7,909 nt of DNA, taken from contig WRAL01000053.1 in the NCBI GenBank assembly GCA_009780285.1, positions 1-7,909 on the forward strand. The letters are read 5' to 3'. This document shows, piece by piece, positions 1 to 6,252 of this stretch. Numbering within the stretch: position 1 is the stretch's first letter; each line of letters starts with the position of its first letter. A program made the position numbers and the translations under genes. The DNA is from Treponema sp. (lineage in GTDB: Bacteria; Spirochaetota; Spirochaetia; Treponematales; Breznakiellaceae). The notes below the pieces were generated by a model that ran no database searches, was not told the origin of the DNA, and saw nothing but the letters and a program-made list of their open reading frames with translations.

Positions 1-1025
1 CCGTTCCACACGATCGTTTTCGCGCCGGAAAGCGTCCGTTCGTAGAGCGCCAGGGTTTTCGGCCCCACGTCCAGGGCAAGAAGAGAGTCCGGAAGATCCA
101 GGCCGTCAACGGGAATCGCCGCCGCGTTTGCGTCGAAGCTGGTCGCGCAAACGTGATCCACCGGCAGCGCTATCTCCGCGCCGGCTTCTTTGGCCGCGGC
201 GAGGATCTTGCGCGCCGTGTCAAGCTGATCGTCCTCGACCAGGGACTTGCCAATCTGATGCCCCTGCGCCTTTAGGAAGGTATATGCCATCCCCCCCCCC
301 ACTATAAGAGCGGAGGCGTTTTTCAGCAGGCTTTCAAGCACTGCGATTTTGGATGAAACTTTGGCGCCGCCTATGATCGCCACAAGCGGTTTCTGCGGGC
401 TTGTAACGATTGGCTCAAGGTAATTGACTTCTTTTTCCATGAGGAAGCCGGCCACGGCCACCAGCGCGAATTTCGCGATGGACGCGGTGGACGCGTGATC
501 GCGATGCGCCGTACCGAAAGCGTCATTGACAAAAATTTCCCCGTAGGACGCAAGCTCGCGCGCCAGCTTGTCCCTTTCACCCGCGTCCTTGGCGGTTTCC
601 TCTTTGTGAAAACGCGTGTTTTCAAGCATGACGAGGGCGCCGTCGGCCTGCCCTTCGATGAAGGCCTTTTTCCCGTAGCAGCCGTCCTCTCCGGCGAAAA
701 TGACCGGCCGTCCCAACAGAGCCTCAAGCCGCGCGGCCACGGGAGCCATGCGATGCTTGCCCTTTATGTAAGCGGCCTCGTCGAAGCTCTTGCCGTCCTT
801 TTCGGCCTTCTCGCGCGCCTTGGCCGCGTCCTTGTCCGGGTCGCCAAGGTGGGACATCAGAACAAGGCTTTTAGCCCCGCTGTCGAGAATGTAGGCGATG
901 GTGGGAAGCGCGGCCGTTATGCGCGTGTCGTCCTGCGCGACGCCGTCCTTCATCGGCACGTTGAAGTCCACGCGCATCACCACGCGCTTGCCCTTGATTT
1001 CCACGGATTTTACGGTCTTTATCAT
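1..1025 (-). CDS. pgk: Phosphoglycerate kinase, 3' end cut by the window edge
   Basis: Cytosolic glycolytic enzyme that transfers phosphate from 1,3-bisphosphoglycerate to ADP, giving 3-phosphoglycerate and ATP. The first 341 residues are present of the roughly 400-420 usual; the frame is open to the edge. Visible motifs are RVDFNVP (18-24), DDTRI (32-36), SHLGDP (58-63), LENTRF (134-139), NDAFGTAHRDHAS (167-179), GGAKVSSK (219-226, nucleotide site), VGGGMAYTFLKA (242-253) and the WN that opens the WNGP motif at the cut. The start is the ATG at 1023-1025 behind an AGGAGG (1030-1035, minus strand). Two oddities are visible. The usual HLGRP is HLGDP and is followed by a charged insertion (about residues 64-90), which I recall from treponemal PGKs. 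The glycine triplet at 243-245 is written GGG GGG GGG, making a ten-base G tract. It lies downstream of gapA and a membrane-protein gene. I see no clear promoter of its own, so cotranscription is likely. Confidence 0.97.
   Translation of the reverse strand, partial: MIKTVKSVEIKGKRVVMRVDFNVPMKDGVAQDDTRITAALPTIAYILDSGAKSLVLMSHLGDPDKDAAKAREKAEKDGKSFDEAAYIKGKHRMAPVAARLEALLGRPVIFAGEDGCYGKKAFIEGQADGALVMLENTRFHKEETAKDAGERDKLARELASYGEIFVNDAFGTAHRDHASTASIAKFALVAVAGFLMEKEVNYLEPIVTSPQKPLVAIIGGAKVSSKIAVLESLLKNASALIVGGGMAYTFLKAQGHQIGKSLVEDDQLDTARKILAAAKEAGAEIALPVDHVCATSFDANAAAIPVDGLDLPDSLLALDVGPKTLALYERTLSGAKTIVWN
291..300. repeat. Ten-base C/G homopolymer inside pgk
   Basis: Ten C on the plus strand, read as ten G in pgk. 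It encodes the last base of a GTG codon with its preceding in-frame G and three GGG glycine codons. The ten-base length keeps the conserved VGGGMAYTF motif in frame. A change of one base would shift the frame about two thirds of the way into the gene. Such tracts are prone to replication slippage and to sequencing error. Confidence 0.9.
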
Positions 1026-1076
1026 GTTTCCTCCTGATTTTTTGCGCGGATTAGCGTCGCGCGGTAAACGGCAGGC

Positions 1077-1115
1077 TTGCGCAAAGCCCGCGCGATCATG
1101 CGGGGCTTTGCGCAA
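1077..1115 (-). terminator. 13-bp perfect stem-loop between the membrane-protein gene and pgk
   Basis: TTGCGCAAAGCCC (1077-1089) is the exact reverse complement of GGGCTTTGCGCAA (1103-1115), with a 13-base loop. Pairing can extend outwards through imperfect GCAAGG/GCCTGC arms. It begins five bases after the TAG of the membrane-protein gene. There is no T tract on the minus-strand side, so it is not a canonical intrinsic terminator. It could instead be a processing or 3'-end stabilising hairpin upstream of pgk. The inverted repeat is certain; the role is inferred. Confidence 0.45.
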
Positions 1116-1120
1116 CCTTG

Positions 1121-1717
1121 CTAAACGTTCGCCGCGAATTGCCTGTACAGACTGGCGTTAATGCCGATCCATACAAACATCAAAAACACCGTAACCGCAA
1201 ACGCAAGCACGGGCCCGATTACGGGAATGAAGCTAAGAATCGCTATCACGATGCCAAAAACCACGGCGACGAGCAATTCGATGCAGAATATCCTGCCCTT
1301 GTTGCCGTAGGTGATGTTGTTGCTGAGCGTGATGGCCTCCATCGGGTTTTTCCCCTTGTCCACCGTCAGCATCGGAGCGAACATCCACGCCATCGAAATA
1401 ACTAAGCCCGGAATGACAAAGAACGCCAGCCCGATGAACGCGCCAATGAACACAAGGCCCGACACGAGAAAGTATTCGCCCATGTACTTGCGATATCTCG
1501 CGTCGAAGATTTCCGTGAAGGAAATCGCCTCGCCCCTGCTGGCCTTGGCAACGATGCCGACAACCAGGCCGATCGTCGTCCCGACGTTGAGATACGGAAT
1601 CCAGATCGTCAAAACCCACAGAATCACGTTCACAAGAATCGGCCCGATGTTTTTCGCGCCTATCGCGATGCCGTCCCTAATCGTGCCGATCACCTCAATT
1701 TTTTTTACATCTTCCAT
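1121..1717 (-). CDS. Multi-pass membrane protein of unknown function (DUF975/YciC-like)
   Basis: 198 aa, function not recognised. Hydrophobic stretches lie at about residues 24-57, 82-115 and 142-188, enough for four to six membrane segments. Short charged connectors separate them, for example KASRGEAISFTEIFDARYRKYMG (about 58-80). The middle reads like the DUF975/YciC type of integral membrane protein: a VIPGLVISMAW turn (101-111), then TVDKGKNPMEAITLSNNITYGNKGR (about 118-142). That resemblance is from memory and is not a firm family call. The start is the ATG at 1715-1717 behind AAGGAG (1724-1729, minus strand). The gene sits between gapA and pgk on the same strand. Only 14 bases separate its start codon from the T tract of the gapA terminator, leaving no room for a promoter between them. 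It is likely read by terminator readthrough or from a promoter inside gapA. No link to glycolysis can be read from the protein itself. Confidence 0.85.
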   Translation of the reverse strand: MEDVKKIEVIGTIRDGIAIGAKNIGPILVNVILWVLTIWIPYLNVGTTIGLVVGIVAKASRGEAISFTEIFDARYRKYMGEYFLVSGLVFIGAFIGLAFFVIPGLVISMAWMFAPMLTVDKGKNPMEAITLSNNITYGNKGRIFCIELLVAVVFGIVIAILSFIPVIGPVLAFAVTVFLMFVWIGINASLYRQFAANV

Positions 1718-1731
1718 AAAGAGCTCCTTGC

Positions 1732-1760
1732 AAAAAAAGCGCGCGCCCTAGGGCGAGCGC
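1732..1760 (-). terminator. Rho-independent terminator after gapA
   Basis: On the minus strand, GCGCTCGCCC - TA - GGGCGCGCGC forms a GC-rich stem with one T/C mismatch, followed at once by seven T (1732-1738). It starts eight bases after the gapA stop codon. The next gene's Shine-Dalgarno follows two bases after the T tract. It could end gapA transcription fully or act as a partial terminator that lowers expression of the genes behind it. Confidence 0.85.
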
Positions 1761-1768
1761 AACCGCAA

Positions 1769-2821
1769 TTACTTGCCGTCGATGTAGCGCAAAAGATCGA
1801 CGACCTTGTTCGAATAGCCCCATTCGTTGTCGTACCAGGAAACCAGCTTGAAAAAACGCTTCTCGCCGGGCAGGTTGTTCTGCAGCGTGGCGAGGCTGTC
1901 GTAAATCGAGGTGTGCTCGTCGTGGATGATGTCCGTGGAAACGATCTCCTCGTCGCAGTATTTTAGGATGCCCTTCAGGTATGTCTGAGACGCTTTTTTC
2001 AGCGCGCCGTCGATGGCCTCGATCGAGCTGTCCTTTTCGGCGCGGAAGGTAAGGTCGACGACCGAGCCGGTGGGCGTGGGAACGCGGAAGCTCATTCCGG
2101 TGAGCTTGCCCTTGGTCGAGGGCAGAACCTCGCCGACGGCCTTCGCCGCGCCGGTGGTCGAGGGGATAATGTTGATCGCCGCCGCGCGGCCGCCGCGCCA
2201 GTCTTTGGACGAAACGCCGTCCACGGTTTTCTGCGTCGCGGTGTAGGCGTGGATCGTGGTCATCAGGCCGGCCTCGACGCCGATTCCTTCTTTCAAAAGA
2301 ACGTGCACCAGGGGAGCGAGGCAGTTGGTCGTGCAGCTGGCGTTGGAAACGACGTGATGCTTGGCCGCGTCGTACTCGCCCTCGTTCACGCCCATCACGA
2401 CGGTCTTGATCGGCTTGGAGTCGTCGCCGGACTTTCCGGGGGCCGAAAGGATTACCTTTTTCGCGCCGGCGGCGATGTGGCCGTAGGCTTTCTCGGTATT
2501 GTAGACGCCGGTGCATTCAAGCACGTACTCGACGCCCATTTCCTTCCAGGGCAGCGTGTCCGGCGTCTGGCCCTTTCCCGAAAGGCACTTGATCTCGTGC
2601 CCGTTGACGGTAAGGACGTCGCCGCCCTTCACGCCTATGTCGGCGGCCATGCGCCCCTGCGTCGAATCGTATTTAAGCTGATAGGCGAAATATTTGGCGT
2701 CGGTGGAAAGATCGACGACGGCGACGACGTCTATTTTGTCCTTCCCCAAAAGGCCCTGCCCAACGAGCGCCTGAAACACCAGGCGCCCTATGCGCCCAAA
2801 GCCGTTAATCGCGATTTTCAT
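1769..2821 (-). CDS. gapA: Glyceraldehyde-3-phosphate dehydrogenase, type I, NAD-dependent
   Basis: Full-length (350 aa) cytosolic enzyme that oxidises and phosphorylates glyceraldehyde-3-phosphate to 1,3-bisphosphoglycerate, the substrate of the PGK encoded downstream. The Rossmann motif INGFGRIGR spans 5-13. Asp37 after the second strand (VVDLST) fits NAD rather than NADP use. The catalytic cysteine is C163 in SNASCTTNC (159-167) and the partner histidine is H190 (TTIHAYT). The C-terminal signature WYDNEWGYSNKV spans 329-340. The segment around LSAPGKSGDDSKPIKTVVMGVN (125-146) and the LKYDSTQGR start resemble GAPDH of the eukaryotic and glycosomal type, which is known from spirochaetes. The ATG at 2819-2821 has GGAGG at 2826-2830. 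A strong promoter precedes it and a terminator follows it. Confidence 0.97.
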   Translation of the reverse strand: MKIAINGFGRIGRLVFQALVGQGLLGKDKIDVVAVVDLSTDAKYFAYQLKYDSTQGRMAADIGVKGGDVLTVNGHEIKCLSGKGQTPDTLPWKEMGVEYVLECTGVYNTEKAYGHIAAGAKKVILSAPGKSGDDSKPIKTVVMGVNEGEYDAAKHHVVSNASCTTNCLAPLVHVLLKEGIGVEAGLMTTIHAYTATQKTVDGVSSKDWRGGRAAAINIIPSTTGAAKAVGEVLPSTKGKLTGMSFRVPTPTGSVVDLTFRAEKDSSIEAIDGALKKASQTYLKGILKYCDEEIVSTDIIHDEHTSIYDSLATLQNNLPGEKRFFKLVSWYDNEWGYSNKVVDLLRYIDGK

Positions 2822-2851
2822 GAAGCCTCCGTTTCAATGTTTTCTGTGGTT

Positions 2852-2880
2852 ATTCTACGTGATGCGGGGGGATTCGTCAA
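2852..2880 (-). promoter_or_regulatory. Sigma-70 promoter of gapA
   Basis: On the minus strand the -35 is TTGACG (2875-2880) and the -10 is TAGAAT (2852-2857), each 5 of 6 to consensus, with an ideal 17-base spacer. The expected transcript start is near 2845, giving a leader of about 25 bases that contains the GGAGG of gapA. It lies in the gap after the DUF115 gene, so gapA need not depend on that gene's operon. Confidence 0.75.
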
Positions 2881-2889
2881 TGCGGCGGG

Positions 2890-2907
2890 GGCGGACTTTC
2901 GCCCGCC
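2890..2907 (-). terminator. Small GAAA-loop hairpin after the DUF115 gene
   Basis: On the minus strand, GGCGGGC - GAAA - GTCCGCC folds into a seven-pair stem with one G-T pair and a stable GNRA tetraloop. It lies between the DUF115 stop (2923) and the gapA -35 (2880). There is no T tract, so it is at best a weak or Rho-assisted terminator, or a 3'-end protecting hairpin. Confidence 0.4.
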
Positions 2908-2922
2908 TCCAAAACCCACGCC

Positions 2923-4548
2923 TTAGGGCCCTGCCCCCAGCCTTTCCCAAAGCGCGGCGAAGGGGCCTATTTCGGCAAGGACGCGCCTGAAAAATGAGGC
3001 CGCCGCGTCACAGCGGCTTGCGCAAAGGCCGGCAAGGTCGGCGGCGCGCCGGGGCGCGTCCGGGAAATGCGCCCAGAGATAGTCGCATTCGGATAAAGGC
3101 TCGGCAAGGCCGCTCGCGCCTTCAGCCGAGATCTCGGCCCGCAATCTATCGAGCGCGTCAAGCTCGGCCCGGGCGAAAAGCCGCAGATCATCGCCGTTGG
3201 GTCGCGGCGCCGGAATCGTGGCGCGGATTCGAGGCGCGCCTGAGGCAAGGGCGCGCAAAGCCCGCTCGTCGCTCGGCGAAAAACCCGAAAGTCGCTCGTG
3301 GCTGCCGAATTCCCGGTCGAACAATTCCCTGTAGCCGCGCATGGCGCCGGTCGAGCGAAGGTTCGCGCCGGGCTGTTCCGGCTCAAGCGGAAAGACGCCG
3401 TCGGAAAAGGCCGAGCGCGCCAAGGCTATGCCGGAAAACCTGTTCCACTGGCGTAGGACCGCCAAATGCCTGGGGCTGGAGCGCGCGTGGGACAGGTCGA
3501 TTCCAAAGGAAAAATCAAGGCCGGAAACAAAAACCGGGCCGTCGCAAAGAGCAAGGGCGATGGCCAGGGCGCTAAGGCCCACGGAACCCAAGGCCGGCAT
3601 TTCCGGCGGAAGAAAGTCTTGGGCTTTTAGGCGGTCGAAAAGGCGCAAGGGGGCCCAACGGGTGAAAAAAAAACGCGCGCCTCCGGATAAAACCTCGGCC
3701 GTTCGCGGCAGGGCCGAAAGGTCGGCGGCCACAGGCACGTCCCAGCCGCTAAGCCCGACAAAGTCGCCGACGTTCCAAAACTGGCTTTCCAGGACGACGG
3801 CCAGATCCGGGCGAAGGCCTCGCGCCTTTAAGGCCGGCAGGCAGGTGTCGGCGCAGACTATGCGAAAGGGCCGCAGTTCAGGGTCGCGCAAGCTTTCGCC
3901 AAAGCGAGCGGCCAGCGCGTCCAGAGCGCCGTCCATCGAAGGCCCGGCGCCAAGAACCAGCGTCGGACAGGAGCCAAAGGAAAGCGCCTTAAGCGAAGGG
4001 CCGCCGGCCGCGCGGGCAAGGTTGCGCAGGGCGTTTTTCGCGTAGCCGCGCCCCAAGGCCGCCATGGTAAGCGCGTTGCCCCAGTCAAGCGCGATCTCCC
4101 GCCTTAATGCCTGCGCCATGCCCTCGTAAAGCTCGCGGTGAAGCTGCCAGCCGCCGTTAAGCCGCGCCACCTCGACCCGCCGAAAGGCGCGCGCGCCCCA
4201 TTCGCGCCGGACAAAGGCGCAAAGCTCTTCCGCGCCGACGCAGTCGGTCAGGCGAAAAAGCTCGCGCGACGCAATCTCATGGGGAATTTTTTCGCGGGAA
4301 AGCGCGCGAAGCTCGTCCTCGGCCTCGACGCATAGAAGGGCGCAGCCGGCGGAGGCCTCAATCCTCGCTAAAAGGCGTGAAAGCCCGTGGCCGAAAAGCG
4401 GCGAGGGGCAAAGAAAGAGCGTCCCCTCGGAAAGAGGCGCGGCGTCGGCGGCGCGGCGGGCGGCGGCATCCGGATCGCGTCCGGAAAGAAGGGTCTTGCC
4501 CCCAAAGGAAAAGCCGCGCCCGCCTAAATCGACTGCCGCCTGCGCCAA
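2923..4548 (-). CDS. DUF115 (MptE-like / Maf-type) protein
   Basis: 541 aa. The family core is at about residues 185-350: PTLVLGAGPSMD (195-206), a nucleotide-binding-like loop, then FRIVCADTCLPALKARGL (228-245) leading into PDLAVVLESQFWNVGDF, and later GLSALAIALALCDGPVFVSGLDFSF (324-348). DUF115 includes the archaeal 6-hydroxymethylpterin pyrophosphokinase MptE and the bacterial Maf proteins that glycosylate flagellin. In a flagellated spirochaete the Maf-type role is more plausible, but the substrate cannot be read here. The N-terminal part (1-180) and the charged helical C-terminus (about 450-541) are less conserved. The start is TTG (4546-4548), six bases after the stop of the chaperone gene, with no good Shine-Dalgarno beyond a weak TAGG. 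That points to coupled translation. The N-terminal GRGFSFGGKTLLSGRDP (10-26) resembles the usual opening of this family and supports starting this far upstream. No signal peptide is visible; cytosolic. Confidence 0.85.
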   Translation of the reverse strand: MAQAAVDLGGRGFSFGGKTLLSGRDPDAAARRAADAAPLSEGTLFLCPSPLFGHGLSRLLARIEASAGCALLCVEAEDELRALSREKIPHEIASRELFRLTDCVGAEELCAFVRREWGARAFRRVEVARLNGGWQLHRELYEGMAQALRREIALDWGNALTMAALGRGYAKNALRNLARAAGGPSLKALSFGSCPTLVLGAGPSMDGALDALAARFGESLRDPELRPFRIVCADTCLPALKARGLRPDLAVVLESQFWNVGDFVGLSGWDVPVAADLSALPRTAEVLSGGARFFFTRWAPLRLFDRLKAQDFLPPEMPALGSVGLSALAIALALCDGPVFVSGLDFSFGIDLSHARSSPRHLAVLRQWNRFSGIALARSAFSDGVFPLEPEQPGANLRSTGAMRGYRELFDREFGSHERLSGFSPSDERALRALASGAPRIRATIPAPRPNGDDLRLFARAELDALDRLRAEISAEGASGLAEPLSECDYLWAHFPDAPRRAADLAGLCASRCDAAASFFRRVLAEIGPFAALWERLGAGP

Positions 4549-4554
4549 GGAAGC

Positions 4555-6111
4555 CTACTGCCAGAAGTCCATGGTATCCATGGGCGAGATAATGCGGGAA
4601 ACCGTGTCCCAGAACCTGTCCCTGTCAAGCCTTGGGCTGTCCATCACATGCTGGGTGATAAGGTCGCCGGTCATATTGAGAATCCAGTAGTTTTCGTAGG
4701 CATCGGCCACGCTTTGAATGCCGCCGTCGCCGGCCTCCGTTTCCTCAAGGGGGAAAAGGACGATAACGTTCCCGCCCTGAACGATGGACGGCGAGGGCTG
4801 GAAAAGCTCGGCCGAAAACGCCGTTCGCCAAAAATGCTCGTTCGAGGAGGCGCCGGAAAGCTCGGCTACGCCCTGCGCGCCCAGGTCCTGAAACATGCCC
4901 GAGCCGCCATAGTTTATCGGCACGGGGCCGAAGGAACGCCTGGTCGCCTCCGGCTGCATGGCGAAAGCCACGTCCACCCCATAGGCGCGCGCGTTGGCGT
5001 CGAAGGCGCTCGCCCGCTCGAGCGCCATTGCCTCGAGGGTCTCGAAGGGAAGGTTGCGCATGTGCGCCTCGATCCCCTCCCTGACCCAGGGGTCGCCAAG
5101 GTCGGCCTGCGCCGCCGGGCCGTGTCCAAGCGCGATCGCCCAGCCGCCGTCGGAGCGCGCGACAGGCGCAAGATCGCCCGGCAGGAGCGAAAGCGCCAGC
5201 GCGAGGGTCGCATCGTCAAGAAGCTCCTCGCGCAGATCGTAGGCCATCGCCCTGCGCATCTCGCGATCGGCAAAGCCAAAGGCCGGATCCGAATACAGCG
5301 CGGCGGCCTCGGCGAAGGAAATGTCGCCGTTGTTAATGGAAGAAATTATTCGCAGCGCGTCGTCCGCGTCGCCAAGGATCGACATGAAGGTAACGACGGC
5401 GTTCCGGAACAATTCCGGGCTTTGCGCCGCGTGGGCCGAAACCTCGGCGAGGGAAAAAGAGCCGGAAGGGAAAACGGCCATCTCGAAGCTGCGCTCGGTG
5501 GAGGCCATCGTCCCTATAAAGCGCGCCTCGGCGGAAGGGGTTGGAAGCCCGTGCGCGTCGTCCAGGAAGCGGTTTTTGATAAGGTCCTCTCGCACGCGGC
5601 GCCAGATCGAGCGGCGCCTCGATTCGTCGAGCTGCCTGTAGAGCGCTTGGGAAAAGCGGCCGTTTTCCGCGAACATGGGAAGCCGCGCCATTTCCCTGTC
5701 CACCGAGCGCTCCGGCGGCTCGAAGCCGGCGCGCTGCATGGCGCTGAGAATGGACTGGTGAATTGCCGCCGACTCGAAGGCCGCCGACCAAACCTGAAAT
5801 TCGTCCCACCAGGAAAGCGGCTGCCCGCCCGCCATCATCTGCATCTGCCTCATGCGCCATTCGTATTCCTCGGCGAAAAAATTGCCGGGGGAGAAGGCGA
5901 TGGGAGTCCTGTCGTAATAGCCAAAAGTCAGGCCGTCGTCCTCTCCAAAACCGTCCAAAAACATACCGGCCGGCGTAACAAAGACAAAAGCGACGACGAC
6001 GATCACCAGAATGATAAAAGTGCCCACGTAAAGCAGCGGATTCGAGCGAAATTTTTTCGCCATTTCCGATTTTCCCTTTTCCACGGGCCTTTTTTTTCCA
6101 ACAGAAGCCAT
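4555..6111 (-). CDS. Membrane-anchored SurA/PpiD-like periplasmic chaperone
   Basis: 518 aa. A short positively charged cytoplasmic tail (1-24) is followed by one membrane segment, about 25-46 (NPLLYVGTFIILVIVVVAFV...), so the rest should face the periplasm. Residues about 75-190 look like the helical SurA_N-type chaperone domain. Residues about 250-332 resemble a parvulin (PpiC-type) fold, from SINNGDISFAEAAALYSD to VARSDGGWAIALG. They lack the expected catalytic histidine motifs, so isomerase activity is doubtful. The C-terminal part (about 340-518) is helical and not assigned. The likely role is helping secreted or outer-membrane proteins fold. The ATG at 6109-6111 has GGAGGT six bases upstream. 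A second ATG at 6063 lacks such a site and is less likely. It is first in a two-gene unit with the DUF115 gene. The reading frame stays open upstream to 7452, but that stretch is the antisense of sua5. Confidence 0.8.
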   Translation of the reverse strand: MASVGKKRPVEKGKSEMAKKFRSNPLLYVGTFIILVIVVVAFVFVTPAGMFLDGFGEDDGLTFGYYDRTPIAFSPGNFFAEEYEWRMRQMQMMAGGQPLSWWDEFQVWSAAFESAAIHQSILSAMQRAGFEPPERSVDREMARLPMFAENGRFSQALYRQLDESRRRSIWRRVREDLIKNRFLDDAHGLPTPSAEARFIGTMASTERSFEMAVFPSGSFSLAEVSAHAAQSPELFRNAVVTFMSILGDADDALRIISSINNGDISFAEAAALYSDPAFGFADREMRRAMAYDLREELLDDATLALALSLLPGDLAPVARSDGGWAIALGHGPAAQADLGDPWVREGIEAHMRNLPFETLEAMALERASAFDANARAYGVDVAFAMQPEATRRSFGPVPINYGGSGMFQDLGAQGVAELSGASSNEHFWRTAFSAELFQPSPSIVQGGNVIVLFPLEETEAGDGGIQSVADAYENYWILNMTGDLITQHVMDSPRLDRDRFWDTVSRIISPMDTMDFWQ

Positions 6112-6162
6112 GTGGCTACCTCCAAGCTCGCAATAAGGCGCCGTTTTGTAGGCGCTTCTCCT

Positions 6163-6190
6163 ATTATAGCTTTTTGACCGATTTTGTCCA
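6163..6190 (-). promoter_or_regulatory. Sigma-70 promoter of the chaperone-DUF115 operon
   Basis: On the minus strand the -10 is a perfect TATAAT (6163-6168) and the -35 is TGGACA (6185-6190, 5 of 6 to consensus), 16 bases apart. The expected start is near 6156, giving a leader of about 45 bases with GGAGGT before the ATG at 6111. It is the AT-rich island in an otherwise GC-rich gap of 141 bases between divergent genes. Confidence 0.8.
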
Positions 6191-6252
6191 GCGCGCGGCG
6201 CCGCGATTGAGCCCCCTTGCCGCCGGCGCGCGGTTTTCGCTACCCTGTAGCC

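Noticed and set aside
1695..2516. Minus-strand open frame of 273 codons within gapA in another frame
   Set aside because: It overlaps a full-length GAPDH with all catalytic motifs. The translation is arginine-rich and has no recognisable fold.
3665..3673. Nine-base A tract (T tract in the DUF115 gene)
   Set aside because: It simply encodes FFF in a conserved-looking hydrophobic strand, and the frame is intact on both sides. It is less striking than the G10 tract in pgk.
2994..4045. Two long plus-strand frames opposite the DUF115 gene
   Set aside because: Lys/Arg/Pro-rich low-complexity products antisense to a gene with clear family motifs.
6117..6160. GCGCC/GGCGC inverted repeat in the chaperone leader, possible riboswitch
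   Set aside because: Only a five-pair stem with an eight-base loop in a leader of about 45 bases. It is too short for any known riboswitch and could arise by chance in GC-rich DNA.
4648..6177. Plus-strand open frame of 509 codons opposite the chaperone gene
   Set aside because: Its product is Arg/Gly/His rich with no recognisable domain, while the minus strand encodes a coherent anchored protein with promoter and ribosome site. It is a shadow frame.
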